This document shows, piece after piece, positions 1 to 13,100 of a stretch of 64,000 bases of DNA. Below the pieces are notes generated by a model that was not told the DNA's origin, did no database searches, and worked only from the letters and a program-made list of their open reading frames with translations. Origin of the DNA: Manihot esculenta (lineage: Eukaryota; Streptophyta; Magnoliopsida; Malpighiales; Euphorbiaceae); the NCBI RefSeq assembly GCF_001659605.2, contig NC_035170.2, positions 17,374,265-17,438,264 on the forward strand. The letters are read 5' to 3'. Each line of letters opens with the position of its first letter. Position 1 is the stretch's first letter. The position numbers and the translations under genes are program-made.

Positions 1-1355
1 TCGTAGTAAAGCTGAGCCTCATTTGTGGGTGTCGGCTCACTGCTTCCCTCCTATTGTTGTGTTGTTGCCTCCTTTAGTTGTATGTATTTGTCTTACATTA
101 TAAAATTTTAATAACTTATTATTAATATGATAAGATTTAAGCATATCAACATTTTTTATAACTACATTTATTATCAACTTACATAAATAGCTTTTGACCT
201 AGCATCAACAAACTCCTCTATCCCATTTCTCTTATGTGTAGCCTCGAAAAGCTCATGAGGATGTGGTTCTCTTCCTAATTTTTCTCTCTGTTATCAAGTA
301 TAAGAAAGATAATAAGTAGCATCACAATAAAATATATATATCACAAAATAAATATTAAAGTGATTATTAATACCATCCTCTGTTGGTGGGTATATTGTGA
401 AATTGATCCACAAGCATGCCTATAAATGCCAGATTCTGTCCCTCCAGCCTCACTGCGCCTATTGACAGAAAACTTGTTACACTTCTCTTTATATTCAGAA
501 GTGTTCCAAGTTTTCTGCCACTTCCTCAAAACAAAATCTAGTGTAGCTAGATTCTTTGTCTTTCCTTTTCTGATTTCACACATAAAGCCCCTATATCTCT
601 TAGCAGTCTTTTTTTGCCATGCAATTTTGACCAAGCTGACAATTGCTTGGTCCCATAGGAATTATTTCTGCAAAAAGCTTAAAATATACAAATAGTTAGT
701 AATTTTACATTTCATATTATAGTTCAATATACAATAAATTTTATGGTTCACCTTAAATTCTTTTCAATAAAACTCTTTCGTGTCATTTGGTACTATCTTC
801 CAACAGTACCCTTCCGTGACCAATCTCTCTTTTATTATAAGAGTGATCCTGCGACTGCACAACTCCGACGGATGTAAGCTATATGAACAACAGTTAGTGA
901 GTATAGGAAAACAATGAAATTATTAGTAATTAAAAAATAATTCATTATTACTTATTATTAATGAGTGAAATAGTTTGTCGGAATGACTGTATGCTGCCTA
1001 CAACAGTGGTCGAACCCACGGATGCTGGAGCAGATGCTGATGCAGTAGCAGAAGAGGATGCAGGATGAGATGACTGTGAATGTGATACCGAAGATCGTGT
1101 AGCTACAGTGGAACGGAGAGGAAATGCAGTGATACAGGGAGAAACTGGTGGACATGATCGATCACTATGAGATGGTTGTACTCCAGATGCAAGTGGTACC
1201 CATATCTAAAGCTCTGTATCACTAAGTCCCGTCGATATCCGTGGTACATGTTGCTCATGCTCTGCTACGTCAACTGCAGTCAGCTCCTCCTGACTTGTAT
1301 GGTCAGGTAGTTGAACCGATCCTCTGGGCTTCTTAAACCTTCCACATCCCCTCAT
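1..1355 (-). pseudogene. Decayed CACTA (En/Spm) transposase gene, Transposase_24-like, cut by window edge
   Basis: Read on the minus strand, several exon-like blocks together match the plant CACTA protein family with a Transposase_24 (Ptta/En/Spm) domain. A first block starts with ATG at 1355 (MRGCGRFKKPRG...), has an in-frame TAG at 1206-1208, then a Ser/Thr/Ala-rich linker to about 960. A second block near 740-890 reads HPSELCSRRITLIIKERL...WKIVPND and contains a TGA where a Trp is expected. A third block (634-341) carries the domain core (NRRSEAGG...HACGSISQY). A fourth (about 290-184) reads KLGREPHPHELFEATHKRN and ...EEFVDARSKAIY, ending at a GTAAG donor. The last part lies at 1-90. Two stops and no intact frame mean it is a pseudogene. 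Domain assignment is by remembered family pattern; exon limits are approximate. Confidence 0.7.
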
Positions 1356-1493
1356 CTATGAAAAAAATAGTCAAGACCAAAAAATATTATAAAATTCATT
1401 AACATTAAATAACAAACGTGCAGATGTAGTAAGTTACTTATAGAGAAAGTATGAAAATATACAACTCTAAACTGATTGAGAATGTAAATTAAT

Positions 1494-1952
1494 TTATTCT
1501 AATACATACGATTCGAACTCATTATCATCATCTATAACTGCATCTGAATCAGGGTTACTAAGGAACTCATTTTCATCTATCGAAACATCATCATGAATCT
1601 CAGTCATATCCTCCAACCGATTAAAATTTGGATGATTAACACTATCAGAACCATGAGACATGTTTAATGATGCATCATCAGAACTGTGATGTACTTCAGT
1701 TTCACCGTGCAAGTACCAAACAAGGTAATTTTGCACAAAACCATGCTTCATTAAATGATATTTGACTGTATTTTCATCTTGAAAGCTACGATTTTGACAC
1801 TTAAATAGATTACAAGGACAACGAATGTGATCATCATTTAAATAATCTGGACAGTTCTTAACTTTCTCTATAAATTCATTTATTCCCTCTAAAAATCCGG
1901 GGTTCAGTAAACCCTCTCTAAGATGGGCATACATCCAACTTCTTTCAATAGA
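1494..1952 (-). pseudogene. Transposase-associated domain protein of a CACTA element (truncated TnpD-like)
   Basis: Open frame of 152 codons if the ATG at 1952 is used; an in-frame ATG at 1970 gives 158. The N-terminal half has the typical transposase-associated pattern of CACTA elements: ERSWMYAHLREGLLNP, then EGINEFIEKV, a Cys-containing IRCPC...CQN stretch, and VKYHLMKHGF with YLVWYLHGE. The C-terminal half is acidic (EIHDDVSIDENEF, DDDNEFESYVLE). In full CACTA proteins this domain is followed by a large catalytic domain (Transposase_21); none is seen here, so this is either a deleted gene or the first exon of one. It lies just upstream of the Transposase_24-like pseudogene in the same orientation, the usual order in CACTA elements. 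No cellular role is proposed. Confidence 0.65.
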
Positions 1953-1970
1953 CATAATAACTACAATCAC

Positions 1971-3079
1971 TATGCTGATATGAAAGTAGAATACTTATAA
2001 ACCCTGTCTTCGAACGGAGCCTGAAAAGTAGCCATTAAGATATGCATTATATGCAAAATATGCAATAATAATATTAAATTTAAACACCAATCACATAACT
2101 TATAAACAATTTATGCAAAATCCGTTATCGATCTGTTATCATGGTATATAAATTATGTCATTCTGCAGCAAAAATTATGGGATGTATTGTTGCCTTAAAT
2201 ACATAAAATTGGGCACCTTGACAATCAGAACTAAAAGAAAATGAGGAGGTTGTCGCAAGGAAACTAATTGCAAGCTGCAAATAATCTCATACATAAAAAG
2301 CAAAAAAACTAGTATCAATCTAGGGTCATGAGAAAACAGGTCAAATGGGAGTGTGTAGATTACATAATTAGTATCTACTTGCAGGCTAAGATCAATAGGA
2401 TGACACCAAGTTTCAGACTGAGCATTCTAAGAAGTTAAAAGTTCAATAATTTCACTGAATCAGTGCCAAAATAATGCAGATCAGGGTGTCCTGCATCCCT
2501 CGATCAATTAAAAAGACTGTTGATTTTTAACTTGGTAGCAAGCCTAATATCTCAAAATTAACCAAACCGATGCACAAAATAAAACCTCATCATGTGAAAT
2601 TCTGACATAGACTAATAAATCAAGCACACAATTAGAAAGCTATAGTGCCCATTTTACTCGTAAGAGAACTTTGTTTCTATACTAGCACTTTATGTTGGAT
2701 AATGCAACACCAAAGAAGAAGAAAGAAAGAAAGAAAGAAAAAAAAAAGAAGAGCAGTTGCTCATTGTAATTCAGTTATTTTCAAGACCTCTCTCTATATA
2801 TAAATAGGAATGATGTCATCAATTGGTTAATTATCTTCACAAGCAAAGTCTGAGGGAATAACTATGATGGTTAGATAGTTACGATCATCAGCTGTACAGC
2901 TAGGAAACGTTATTTATTATCTTAATATCTTAGTCATATTGTGCATTGTCTAAATCATCAATTACCATTGTGGAGATGCCACATCAGAATAGAAAAATAA
3001 AAACAAAAAGACCATAGCAAATCAGATAGAGAAAAAAGAGAGAAGAGTAAAGAAAGAGAAAAAAAAGAGATGTCAGGTT
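1971..3079. other. Gene-free stretch with a GAAA-rich microsatellite
   Basis: No convincing coding frame. A purine-rich (GAAA)n-like tract sits at about 2715-2752 and another GA-rich tract at about 3030-3070, immediately left of the solo LTR. The rest is ordinary AT-rich intergenic sequence, possibly the 5' leader region of the CACTA element to its left. Confidence 0.6.
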
Positions 3080-5286
3080 TGTAACGACCTGAAAATCGGA
3101 CCGCTACCGGCGCTAGGATCCAGATCGGCTTAAGGCCGCCGGGACCCGTAGCAAGCCAAACATTCATCCTGTGAACCTGTTTAGTCCCATACATGATCAA
3201 CAACATACATAAAAATTTTGAACTTTTCTTTTCATTCATTCACCAACTCAACCTGTGCATGCACTATACATAATCATAATCATCAACCCACACTGGAGTC
3301 CTCAACTAATACTCCCATGGGGTAATCATAATATAAAGTGAGTTGGTCCACATAAAATATCATCTTTAAACATTTTATAGATCATGTATCAAAAGGGATA
3401 AACAAACATACTATGGTCAAGCACAATTCTAATCCTCAATATCAATATTACATAACATGACTGTTTATAACCTTACATCATTTTACAATTTATCATGTCC
3501 ACAACTAACTATTACATATATATGACTTTACGTTTCTTGACTTCCTGATCTAGCCCGTACCTGCAAACCCGGGGATTAAGGGAGTGGGGTGAGCTACTAG
3601 AGCTCAATGAGCAGAATAATAAAACACTGTATTTAAAACGTATGATATCATGGAATGCATCACAGCACAAACATTTCACATCAAGGATGACCTTGTCACC
3701 ACTTAGCCCTCTATACAGTCTAATTATGCCAGGGGCGTAGTGCAGGCTCGCCTGGACTTCCATAGCATACCATACATATCCAATCATGTCGGGGGCGTAG
3801 TGCAGGCTCGCCCGGACTTCCATAGTCTGTCATGTCATACCATATAAGGGCTAATGGATCATTCAACATTCATTCACATCAACAACATAATATGCAATGC
3901 AACATATTCGTGAATTCTAATGCAAGCACCCTAATATATCTCATGGCATTCATGATGCGTGAATCATGCTAAAGCTTTCATTTTATTTACTTTAAAACGT
4001 AAAGAGTTATTCCACTCACCTCTAGCTAGCTCTGACCAGACACTGGAGCAGCTGACTTACTGCTGGGGTCCCCGATTCATCGGGTCCGAACCTACACAGG
4101 TGGACTCAAATGAGGGACCAAACATCCATGAACATGACTCTAGAATACTCCCCAAAAAGCTCCTAAAACACCTCAAAATATCCATAGAAAACATGCAAAG
4201 GAAGGCTGAACAGGGCACTTTCGGCGGCAGGTTCGGCGGCCGAAAGTCCCTCCAGAGCCGAAAGTCATGCAGGTTCGGCGGCACCTTCGGCAGCCGAAAG
4301 TACCCTCCAGAGACGAAAGTCCATTTTCGGGGGCAGGCTTCGGCAGCCGAAAGGCTTGCCTCACAGACAGGTTCGGCGGCCGAAAGTCCTTTTGGCTGCC
4401 GAACCTGGTTTCTTCCAAAGGGCAGAAACTCAGATCTTCAATGCACACTTTCCCTCCAAACCTTCCAACTCTCTCAAAGCATGCATACACACATACATCA
4501 ACACCTAGGGGTCTCAAACTATCCTAAACCCCAACTACAACACATCAAACATACACAAATATCATACATTGTCCACAAGTTCACATAAAACCTAACCAAG
4601 CTCAACTATCCTAAACATGTATTTCTACCCCATGAATCAACTTAAAACTTACTTAAAACATAAAATGAGTTCAAGATCGGCTCTTACCTCTTGAAGATCG
4701 AGAGAGAGACGACCTAAACTTGGAGAACCAAGGGAAAGAGCTCCTGAGTCTTCCAAGCCTCAAAACTTGCTTAAATGCTCAAAAATCTTCAAAACAAAGT
4801 GAAATCTCATGAAAACCATGAAAGATTTGAAGGAAGAGACTCAAAATCGGCGAGGGACAGCGGAGAACTCACCTTGGCCGAAAATGGGGAGAAAAACTCG
4901 CCCATTCGGACAAGGGGACCCTTTTATAGGTGGCTGGCCAGGCCACTTTCGGGGGCCTAACGTGCCTCCACATGCATGCCATGTTCGGCGGCCGAACATA
5001 AGGTTCGGTGACCGAACCTGGACTTCCCTCACTTATGCCTTCGGGGGCCTAAAGCACTCCCGAAGTGCATGCATGTTCGGCGGCCGAACTTGAGGTTCGG
5101 CGGCCGAACCTGAGTCTTCCTCTCAAGACTATTTTCATTCAAAACTTAATTTCTTTCTTGTTTAAACCCATGAAATACATTAAAAAATTTTATAAAAACA
5201 TGCTTTTACCCTTCTAGAGGTTTCCGACATCCGAGATTCCACTGAACGGTAGGAATTTCGATGCCGGAGTCTAGCAGGGTATTACA
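3080..5286 (-). mobile_element. Solo LTR, Tekay-type chromovirus, subfamily A
   Basis: Reading the minus strand, the element starts TGTAATACCC (at 5286) and ends GGTCGTTACA (at 3080), the same termini as the LTRs of the complete elements further right. It is 2207 bp long and flanked by a perfect 5-bp duplication, AGGTT (3075-3079 and 5287-5291). There is no internal region, primer-binding site or polypurine tract, so it is a solo LTR left by recombination between two LTRs. It carries many TTCGGCGGCCGAA-type palindromes (about 4220-4400 and 4930-5110) and the conserved AAGAGGTAAGAG donor-like site near 4685-4696 in reverse. Open frames inside it are LTR shadows. Confidence 0.95.
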
Positions 5287-6397
5287 AGGTTGAGGAGAGT
5301 GGTTAAAAAATATGAGGTCAGAAAGTGACAAAGTTTAACATTTTCCACTGAAATGTAGGAGATCGTGTTAGAAGCTAAACGAAAAGGCCAACAGGAAGAA
5401 CTATAATCATTAAACATTAAAAGTAAAGGCAAGGAATCTTCTCTTCTTCTTCTTCTTCACACTTTTCATTCAATCATCTAACCATTTCTTCATCATTTCC
5501 TTTTAATTTTCTTACTTAAACTCCACATGCATGGCTCAAACGCATAGTTAAATACAAAACAAGTGCTTATCATCCTAAATTCTTCCTTCTCAAGCATAGA
5601 AATTCAAGAATTTATGGGAAAGAAAATCTTGGAGGAGGATGAAAACACGCAACATAATTTAGCTCTCTTGCATAAATAAGTGAAAACTATGTGTACACAA
5701 TAAAAAAACGAGTCTAAATTATGAGAAAAATTAGAGAATTACCTTGACAGACATCTTATGGAAGCAGTTCTAATTCTTCTCATAAAGTAAATGAAGAAAG
5801 ATCTTTCATCTTCTCCAGGAAATAGTCAATAAATAATATGAGACCATAAATAATACCATCTAGAAACATAAAAAATTCATATCACCATACCCAATAAATT
5901 AACAGTAAAAGTGAAGGATAAAAAAACCAAGAAGACACATGATAAGCTAAGGTTCGGCTAAACTCTCAGACCCTTAACAAAAGGCAAAATCCACAATAAC
6001 CCAATACTGATAGTGAAGAGCAAGTCAAATGCCAATTAGAGAGTAACAAGTGGATGCAAGAAAGAAAGAGATTATTGCCATAATTTCACACATTCAGTTC
6101 CAAGTACTGGAGCTAACAATGCAATTTTAAGCGATCACAGTACTGCCTTCAAAATAATGTTAATGTAGAAACTGACCTTAGTGATGGTGGGAATGGTGAA
6201 GATGGTAGGAATGGGAAAACAACCTACGTCGACGGTGATGGCAGAATGGTGCACCTAATGGCGATGGACGGTGTACGCTAATGGTGGTGGACGATGGACG
6301 GTGATGGCAGTGGAAGCTACACTTCTTCGATGTGACTTCAGGGAGATTGAAAATTTTGAAATCTGTAAAAACAGATTAGCTAGGGATTTGATGATTT
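5287..6397. other. Gene-free stretch
   Basis: No coding frame or RNA gene recognised. A CTT/TTC-rich run lies at about 5440-5458, and a GATGG/GGTGATGG-rich low-complexity block lies at about 6185-6310, just before the MITE. Confidence 0.5.
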
Positions 6398-6677
6398 CAC
6401 TACAAATTTGGGATATAATTCAGTCACTTCACTAACGGATATTAGTCCGTTAGTGATAATAACAGATTCTTAACGGACCATACTTCCGTTAGTACATCAC
6501 TAACCGATCTGCGAAGGATATTACCGTCTATTAAAAAGCGAAATGGTCTTTAACAGAAATACTAACGATTTTGTTCATCCATTAGTGGGCAATATATTTT
6601 ACAAAATCCGTTAGTAACATCTGTTATTATTACTAACGGACTTCACTCCGTTAGTGATTTGATGGAATTTTGTAGTG
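6398..6677. mobile_element. Short CACTA-type MITE with long terminal inverted repeats
   Basis: The 280-bp element begins CACTACAAATTT and ends AATTTTGTAGTG, so both ends read CACTACAAA inward. The two halves stay similar for roughly 80 bp: each carries CACTAACGGA...GTCCGTTAGT...ATAATAACAGAT. Several more copies of CCGTTAGT / ACTAACGG occur between them, as expected for CACTA subterminal repeats. The flanking triplets are TTT (6395-6397) and TTA (6678-6680), an imperfect 3-bp duplication. It has no coding capacity. It could instead be one terminus of the larger CACTA element whose decayed genes lie at 1-1970, but the near-complete inverted symmetry favours a standalone MITE. Confidence 0.7.
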
Positions 6678-6879
6678 TTAGACATTCCTTAAATATAAAG
6701 GCCCATTACTGCCTGTCAATATTAATGTTCAGACCTACTTGAAGTACACACTTGACCTATGATATTATTCATCGAAAATATTGAATCAATTCTCAACATA
6801 TGATAAATAGAATAATTTTTATAAAATATTTGTACAAGTATTATTTTTCAGAAAAATTTTAGACAAACCACAATACCCG

Positions 6880-7460
6880 CTAAAAGAGCCAAAGACAACA
6901 TAATACTCGAGTATCTATTAATAGCACTTGTCTGCCCCAGGCACCCTATGATTTTAGCCTATTCGGACACATAGTTACCATCAACTTATGGCAATAGCTT
7001 TCTCGAGCACACAATTGTCGTTTAACTTATGGCGTATATCCATTCGGAGACACGATTTTCGTCAACTTATGACACTAACCCTCTCGATTAGTTATTTTTC
7101 ATTCAATTTATAGCGCTAGCCCCCTTCAAGCACACAACTGCTATCAACTTATGACATCTGCCTTTCTTGGGTACACTGTGATGATCATACTAAAGTATTT
7201 TCTCATTTTATTAACTCTTTATATTTAAAATTTTAGGTGCCACTTGAATCTTCCATTTATCTTGATAGCTTAACTGAATTATTAACTTTTTACGATCCTC
7301 TTATATCTAAAAATATTGAATTTTTTAAAGTTTATTGTTATGGTATTTGCTTTTTGCAAACACATAGCAACCACTCCTTTTATGGCATCTGTTTGCCTCA
7401 TTCTATAAGGCATAAAGTTGCCTTTGGCTTGTTCGCTATAATATTTAATATGTTATGATA
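6880..7460. repeat. Degenerate tandem repeat
   Basis: Variants of 'caactTATGGCa ... TCGAGCACACAA' recur with a spacing of roughly 55-65 bp between about 6960 and 7180, then more weakly to about 7440 (cttTTATGGCATCTGTTTGCC, TTCTATAAGGCATAAAGTTGCC). Units are strongly diverged. The region continues to 7859 without a gene; with 19916-20120 it may be an old LTR-like repeat into which element 1 inserted. Confidence 0.4.
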
Positions 7461-7859
7461 CGAGTAATGAAATGACATGATACTTCAAAGATTTAAAATG
7501 TAAACTCCAAATCATGAAAAGTCATGCAACAATCTTTTAATTCAAGATTTACGAGATAAGAACTATATTTGAAAAGTATGAGAGAATAAAAAAATAAGCA
7601 ATACACTCTTCAACACATGTGGACGCTCAACATAATTTCAGATCGCGCAATGCATGTATGGCAAATTGCATTTAGGCCACTTTTGTTATTTTGATATTTT
7701 AGTATTTTGTGGGATTTGTTTTAAATTAATTTGGGCCTATATTAGAAGCCAAATTCATGTAGCCCATTTAGGAAAGAGATTTCTCCATGAAAATTTAGGA
7801 AAATGATTTTTAATATAATATAGGTTTGATTTTTTAACTAGATACCCTTCGTGTATTGT

Positions 7860-10116
7860 TGTAACGACCCCAAAATGGACCGTCACCGGCGCTAGGATTC
7901 AGGTCGGCTTAAGGCCGCCAGAACCCGTAGCAAGCCTGCTATACTCTCTGTGTACCTGTAAAACTCATACATGATCATACATTTTCTGTGAAAATAAAAA
8001 CTCTTTTCTGAACCAAGGCTTAACCTGTGCATGCACTATCTCTGTACTCTGTCCTCTGTACTCTGTACTCTGTACCCCTGACTAGAGCTTGCTCTAGATG
8101 GGTTAACTCATACCTGTTAAGCCTGGTTTTTCACATACAGTAAACATATATACATATACAGATCATGTACATAACAAACATCACTAAGTCAAGCACATTG
8201 CTAACTTTATACACAACTATTACATCTCTTTAATATTACATGTCCACTCTAAGCTATTACAAATCTCTTTACTCTTTTTGTACTCTGTGGATCTCCACTG
8301 TATACTGTATACTGAACCTGCAAAACTAGGGTTAAGGGAGTGGGATGAGCTCTATAGCCCAGTGAGTAGAACAGTAAAACATTTCATTAAAATATGATCT
8401 CATGGAATGCACCATATCACAGACAATCCACATCAAGGGTAAACCTGTCACCACATAGTCCTGGTAACTCTGCCGTGCCAGGGCGTAGAATCGAGCACCT
8501 GGTCTTCCTGTCATATATATATATGTGTATATAACACCTCTGTACTTACCATTGCCAGGGCGTAGTCAAAGGCTCCTGGACTTTACTATACCTGCCAGGG
8601 CGTAGTCAAAGGCTCCTGGACTTCTCTATACCTGCCAGGGCATAGTCAAAGGCTCCTGGACTTCTCTCAGAGACTATTGGATCATTCAGCATTCACCCAC
8701 ATCAACAAATAACTATGCAATGCAACATATTCGTGGATTCTAATGCAATCAACCTACGGTATAACCATGATGCATGACATATGCTAAAAACATTCCATTT
8801 CTCAAGTAAAAGAATTAAGTTTAGTTCCACTCACCTCTGGCTATCTGAACTGACTCTGCAGGCTCTGAAAACTCTGGAGCAGGACTCACTGCTGCTCTCT
8901 CTGGTTCCTCTAGTCTGTCCCTATACAGATGGACTCAAATGAGGGACCAAACTAACTCAAGAACAACTCTAATAAACTCCCCAAGAATCCCCTTAAACTC
9001 ACTCTACCATCCATGCAAAGCATGCAAAGGAAAGCTGGACTAGACACTTTCGGCGGCAGGTTCGGCGGCCGAAAATCCTCTCCACAGACGAAACTCATGC
9101 ACCTTCGGCGGCCAAATCTCTACTTTCGGCAGCCGAACCCTTTCGGGGGCAAGTTTCGAGGGCTAAAAGGCACTTCAGAGACGAAAGTCTCTAACCTTCG
9201 GCGGCACCTTCGGCGGCCGAACTCCCCTCCAGAGCCGAAAGTCCAAAAGCTCGGGGCAAGCTTGGGCAGCCGAAGCCACCTCCTCATGGGTTCGGCGGCT
9301 GAATGTACCTTCGGCGGCCGAACCTGAGTTCATCTGCAAGGCAGAAACTTGCTCTGCCTCTCGCCAAAAGCACCAAAACCTTCTCAATCTCAACCACCTC
9401 AATTCCTCAACTTGCATATACCCAAGTATATGCTCAAAGGGGTCAAAACCTACCTAACAACCCCAAACACACAACACAAACAACACAGAAACAAGCTCTA
9501 CGCACAAAATCATCAAAACCTCACAAAGAACCCTATTCATGCAACTCTCCCCCAAAACCTCATAAAACCTTCAGAAAACATAAAAACAAGCTCAGGATCT
9601 TCACTTACCTCTTGAAACCAAGAAGCTGAACGATCCTAGCGTGGAGTTTTGGAGCAACTCTCTTTCAAACTCTCCAAACTTCACAACTTTGAGTTTTTAG
9701 CTTAAAACCTTCAAAACAACATAAAAACTAATCAAACCTTTGCAAAATTTGATGAAAACATGTAAAATACTCAAGAAGGACAGAGTCTCACCTCAGAAAT
9801 CGAAAGGAATCGGCGTGCCTTATCCTTTCAACCGACTGAGGGCCTTTTATAGGTGGCTGGCCAGACCACCTTCGGCGGCCTATCGTGAAACCGAAAGCCA
9901 TGCATGTTCGGCAGCCGAACCTCAACTTCGGCGGCCGAACCTGGCTTTTCTGCCTTGGTTCATTTCACTCAAAAACTCATTTCCTTATGCTTTAAAACTA
10001 TAAAACATACCAAAACATGGTAGAAAAACATCACTCTCACCCTTCTAGAGACTTCCGATATCCGAAACTCCAGCGGAACGTAGAATTCCGATGCCGGACT
10101 CTAGCCGGGTATTACA
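7860..10116 (-). repeat. 3' LTR of element 1
   Basis: 2257 bp, subfamily B. It contains three 'CCAGG...CTACGCCCTGG' tandem units (about 8552-8655), palindrome clusters (about 9045-9325 and 9880-9945), and a donor-like CAAGAG|GTAAGTG near 9605-9620 (minus strand). Short open frames inside it are shadows, not genes. Confidence 0.95.
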
Positions 10117-10153
10117 TTCTCCCCCCCTTAAGAACATTCGTCGTCGAATGTTC
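10117..10153 (-). promoter_or_regulatory. Polypurine tract and adjacent hairpin of element 1
   Basis: On the element strand the polypurine tract TAAGGGGGGGAGAA (10130-10117) abuts the 3' LTR and would prime plus-strand DNA synthesis. Just upstream lies a perfect 9-bp inverted repeat, GAACATTCG / CGAATGTTC (10132-10140 and 10145-10153), separated by 4 nt. The same hairpin occurs in elements 2 and 3. Confidence 0.85.
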
Positions 10154-10194
10154 CGAACACAAATAACTATCACATAAAAAGGAGGAAACTAACC

Positions 10195-13100
10195 TCAAAA
10201 CAAATATGGATACTGCTGGAGCATAGACTCCCGCGTCTCCCAGGTGCATTCTTCTAGATTATGGTGGTTCCACAGAACTTTCACCATTGGGATCTCTTTG
10301 TTCCTTAGCTGTCTGATCTGTGTGTCCAGAATCCGTACTGGCTGTTCTATATAGGTGAGATCTGTATGAATATCCACCTCAGGCTCACTCAGAACCTGAT
10401 TCGGATCTGACACAAACTACCGTAGCATAGAAACATGAAAGATCAGGTGAATTCTCTCCATAGAAGCAGGTAAATCCAGCTTATACGATACATTTTCGAT
10501 CCTCTGCACAATCTCAAGAGGTCCAATGTATCGTGGAGCTAATTTACCCTTCTTCCCAAAACGAACCACTCCCTTCATTGGAGACACTTTAAGCAATATC
10601 CAATTACCTTCTTGGAACTCTAACTGCTTTCTGCGAACGTCTGCATAACTTTTCTGTCTGCTCTGCGCTGTTCTGATTCTTTCTCTGATCATGGGCACCA
10701 TTCTACTGGTCATCTCTACTAACTCTGGCCCTGCAAGAGCCTTTTCTCCTATTTCATCCCAACAAACAGGTGATCTGCACTTCCTCCCATACAAAGCTTC
10801 ATAAGGAGCCATCCCTATGCTAGCATGATGGCTGTTATTGTAGGCAAACTCCACCAAAGGTAGATGCTGCCTCCAAGAACCGCCAAAGTCTAACACACAC
10901 AGTCGCAGCATATCTTCTATGGTCTGGATGGTCCTCTCTGACTGTCCATCAGTCTGTGGATGGAAAGCAGTGCTAAAATTCAACCTCGTGCCCATTGCAC
11001 TCTGCAGACTTCGCCAAAATCTGGAGGTAAACTGAGGTCCTCTGTTTGAGACTATAGACACTGGAACTCCATGTAATCTCACTATCTCATCCAGATAGAC
11101 CTATGTCAACTTATCCACAGAATAGTTCCTCCGAACTGGAAGAAAATGAGCAGATTTTGTGAGTCTGTCCACAATCACCCATATAGAGTCTATCCTGTTG
11201 GACGTTGCTGGTAAACCCACTACAAAATCCATCGCTATGTTCTCCCACTTCCACTTTGGAATCGGTAATGGGTTAAGCATTCCGGCTGATTTCTGATGCT
11301 CTAGTTTCACCCTCTGGCAAACCTCACAGGTTGTCACACACTGCGCCACTTCTTTCTTCATGGCTGGCCACCAATAAACCCTTTTCAGATCCTGATACAT
11401 CTTGGGGGCTCCTGGGTGAACACTATACCTCGCATTATGAGCTTACCTCGCATTATGAGCTTCCCTCATAATGTCTTCCTTCACACTGCTCTTATCTGGT
11501 ATACATAGTCGATTCCCATAATGAAGGATCCCTTTGCTGTCAAATCTGAACTCTGCACTGTTGCCTGACTGAACAGTCCTGGCAATTTTCATCAACTCTG
11601 GGTCCTCGTGCTGTTTCTGAGCTATCTGCTCCAGAAACACAGGTGTCACTCTCATCTGTGCGATCAATGCACCTGTACCAGACAACTCTAGCTGTAACCC
11701 CTCTGCTACGAGCTTGTAAAGCTCCATCACGACTGGTCTCCGCTCTGCTGCTATATGGGATAAACTGCCTAGTGACTTCCGGCTTAGGGCGTCTGCCACA
11801 ACATTCGCCTTACCCGGATGATATTGGATCTTACAATCATAATCACTGAGCAATTCTACCCATCTTCTCTGCCTCAAATTCAGCTCTCTCTAACTCAAGA
11901 TGTACTGTAAACTCTTATGATCGGTGAAGATCTCGCATTTAACCCCGTAGAGGTAATGCCGCCACATCTTGAGTGCAAAAATAACTGCTGCCATCTCTAG
12001 GTCATGGGTAGGGTAATTCAACTCGTGCTTCTTCAACTGTCTAGAAGCATAAGCTATCACCCTATCACTCTGCATCAAAACACAGCCCAATCCCACTCGA
12101 GATGCATCACAGAACACTGTGAAATCCTTATTACTGACAGGCAGAGCTAACACTGGTGCTGTTGTCAATCTCCTCTTGAGCTCCTCAAAGCTCTCTTCGC
12201 ACTGGTCTGACCAGACAAACTTCTGGTTCTTCTGAGTCAGTTTGGTCATAGGAGCTGCTATCTTTGAGAAGTTCTGAACGAACCTCATGTAGTAACCTGC
12301 CAGTCCCAGAAAGCTTTTCATCTCAGTCACTGTAGTGGGTCTGGGCCAGTTAGCTACAGCCTCTATCTTCTTGGGGTCTACCTCAATACCCTCTGCTGAT
12401 ACCACATGTCCTAAGAAGGAAATGCTCCTCAACCAAAACTCACACTTCGAGAACTTGGCATACAAACCATGCTCTCTCAGTGTCTGCAAAACTATCCTCA
12501 GATGCTGGGCATGCTCCTCTGCATCTCTGGAATACACTAATATATCATCGATGAAAACAATGACAAAGTGATCCAGAAACTCATTGAAAACTCTGTTCAT
12601 GAGATCCATGAATGCTGCAGGGGCGTTAGTCAACCTGAACGGCATCACTAAGAACTCATAATGCCCATATCTGGTCCTGAAAGCTGTCTTTGACACATCT
12701 GCCTCTCTAACTCTCAACTGATGATACCCAGATCTCAGATCTATTTTAGAGAAACAACCTGCTCCAGCTAGCTGGTCAAATAGATCATCAATCCTAGGTA
12801 GAGGATACCTATTCTTGGTAGTGACCTTGTTCAACTGTCTGTAGTCGATACAAAGTCTGAGGGATCCATCCTTCTTTCTGACAAAGAGCACTGGAGCACC
12901 CCAAGGTGAGGTACTAGGGCGGATGAAACCCTTATCTACCAAATCCTGCAACTGCTCTTTTAACTCTTTTAACTCTGCTGGCGCCATCCTGTAGGGAGGA
13001 ATAGAGATAGGTCTGGTATCAGGCAGCAATTCTATTTCAAACTCTATTTCCCTACCAGGTGGTAGTCCTAGAAGTTCGTCTGGGAAAACATCGAGAAACT

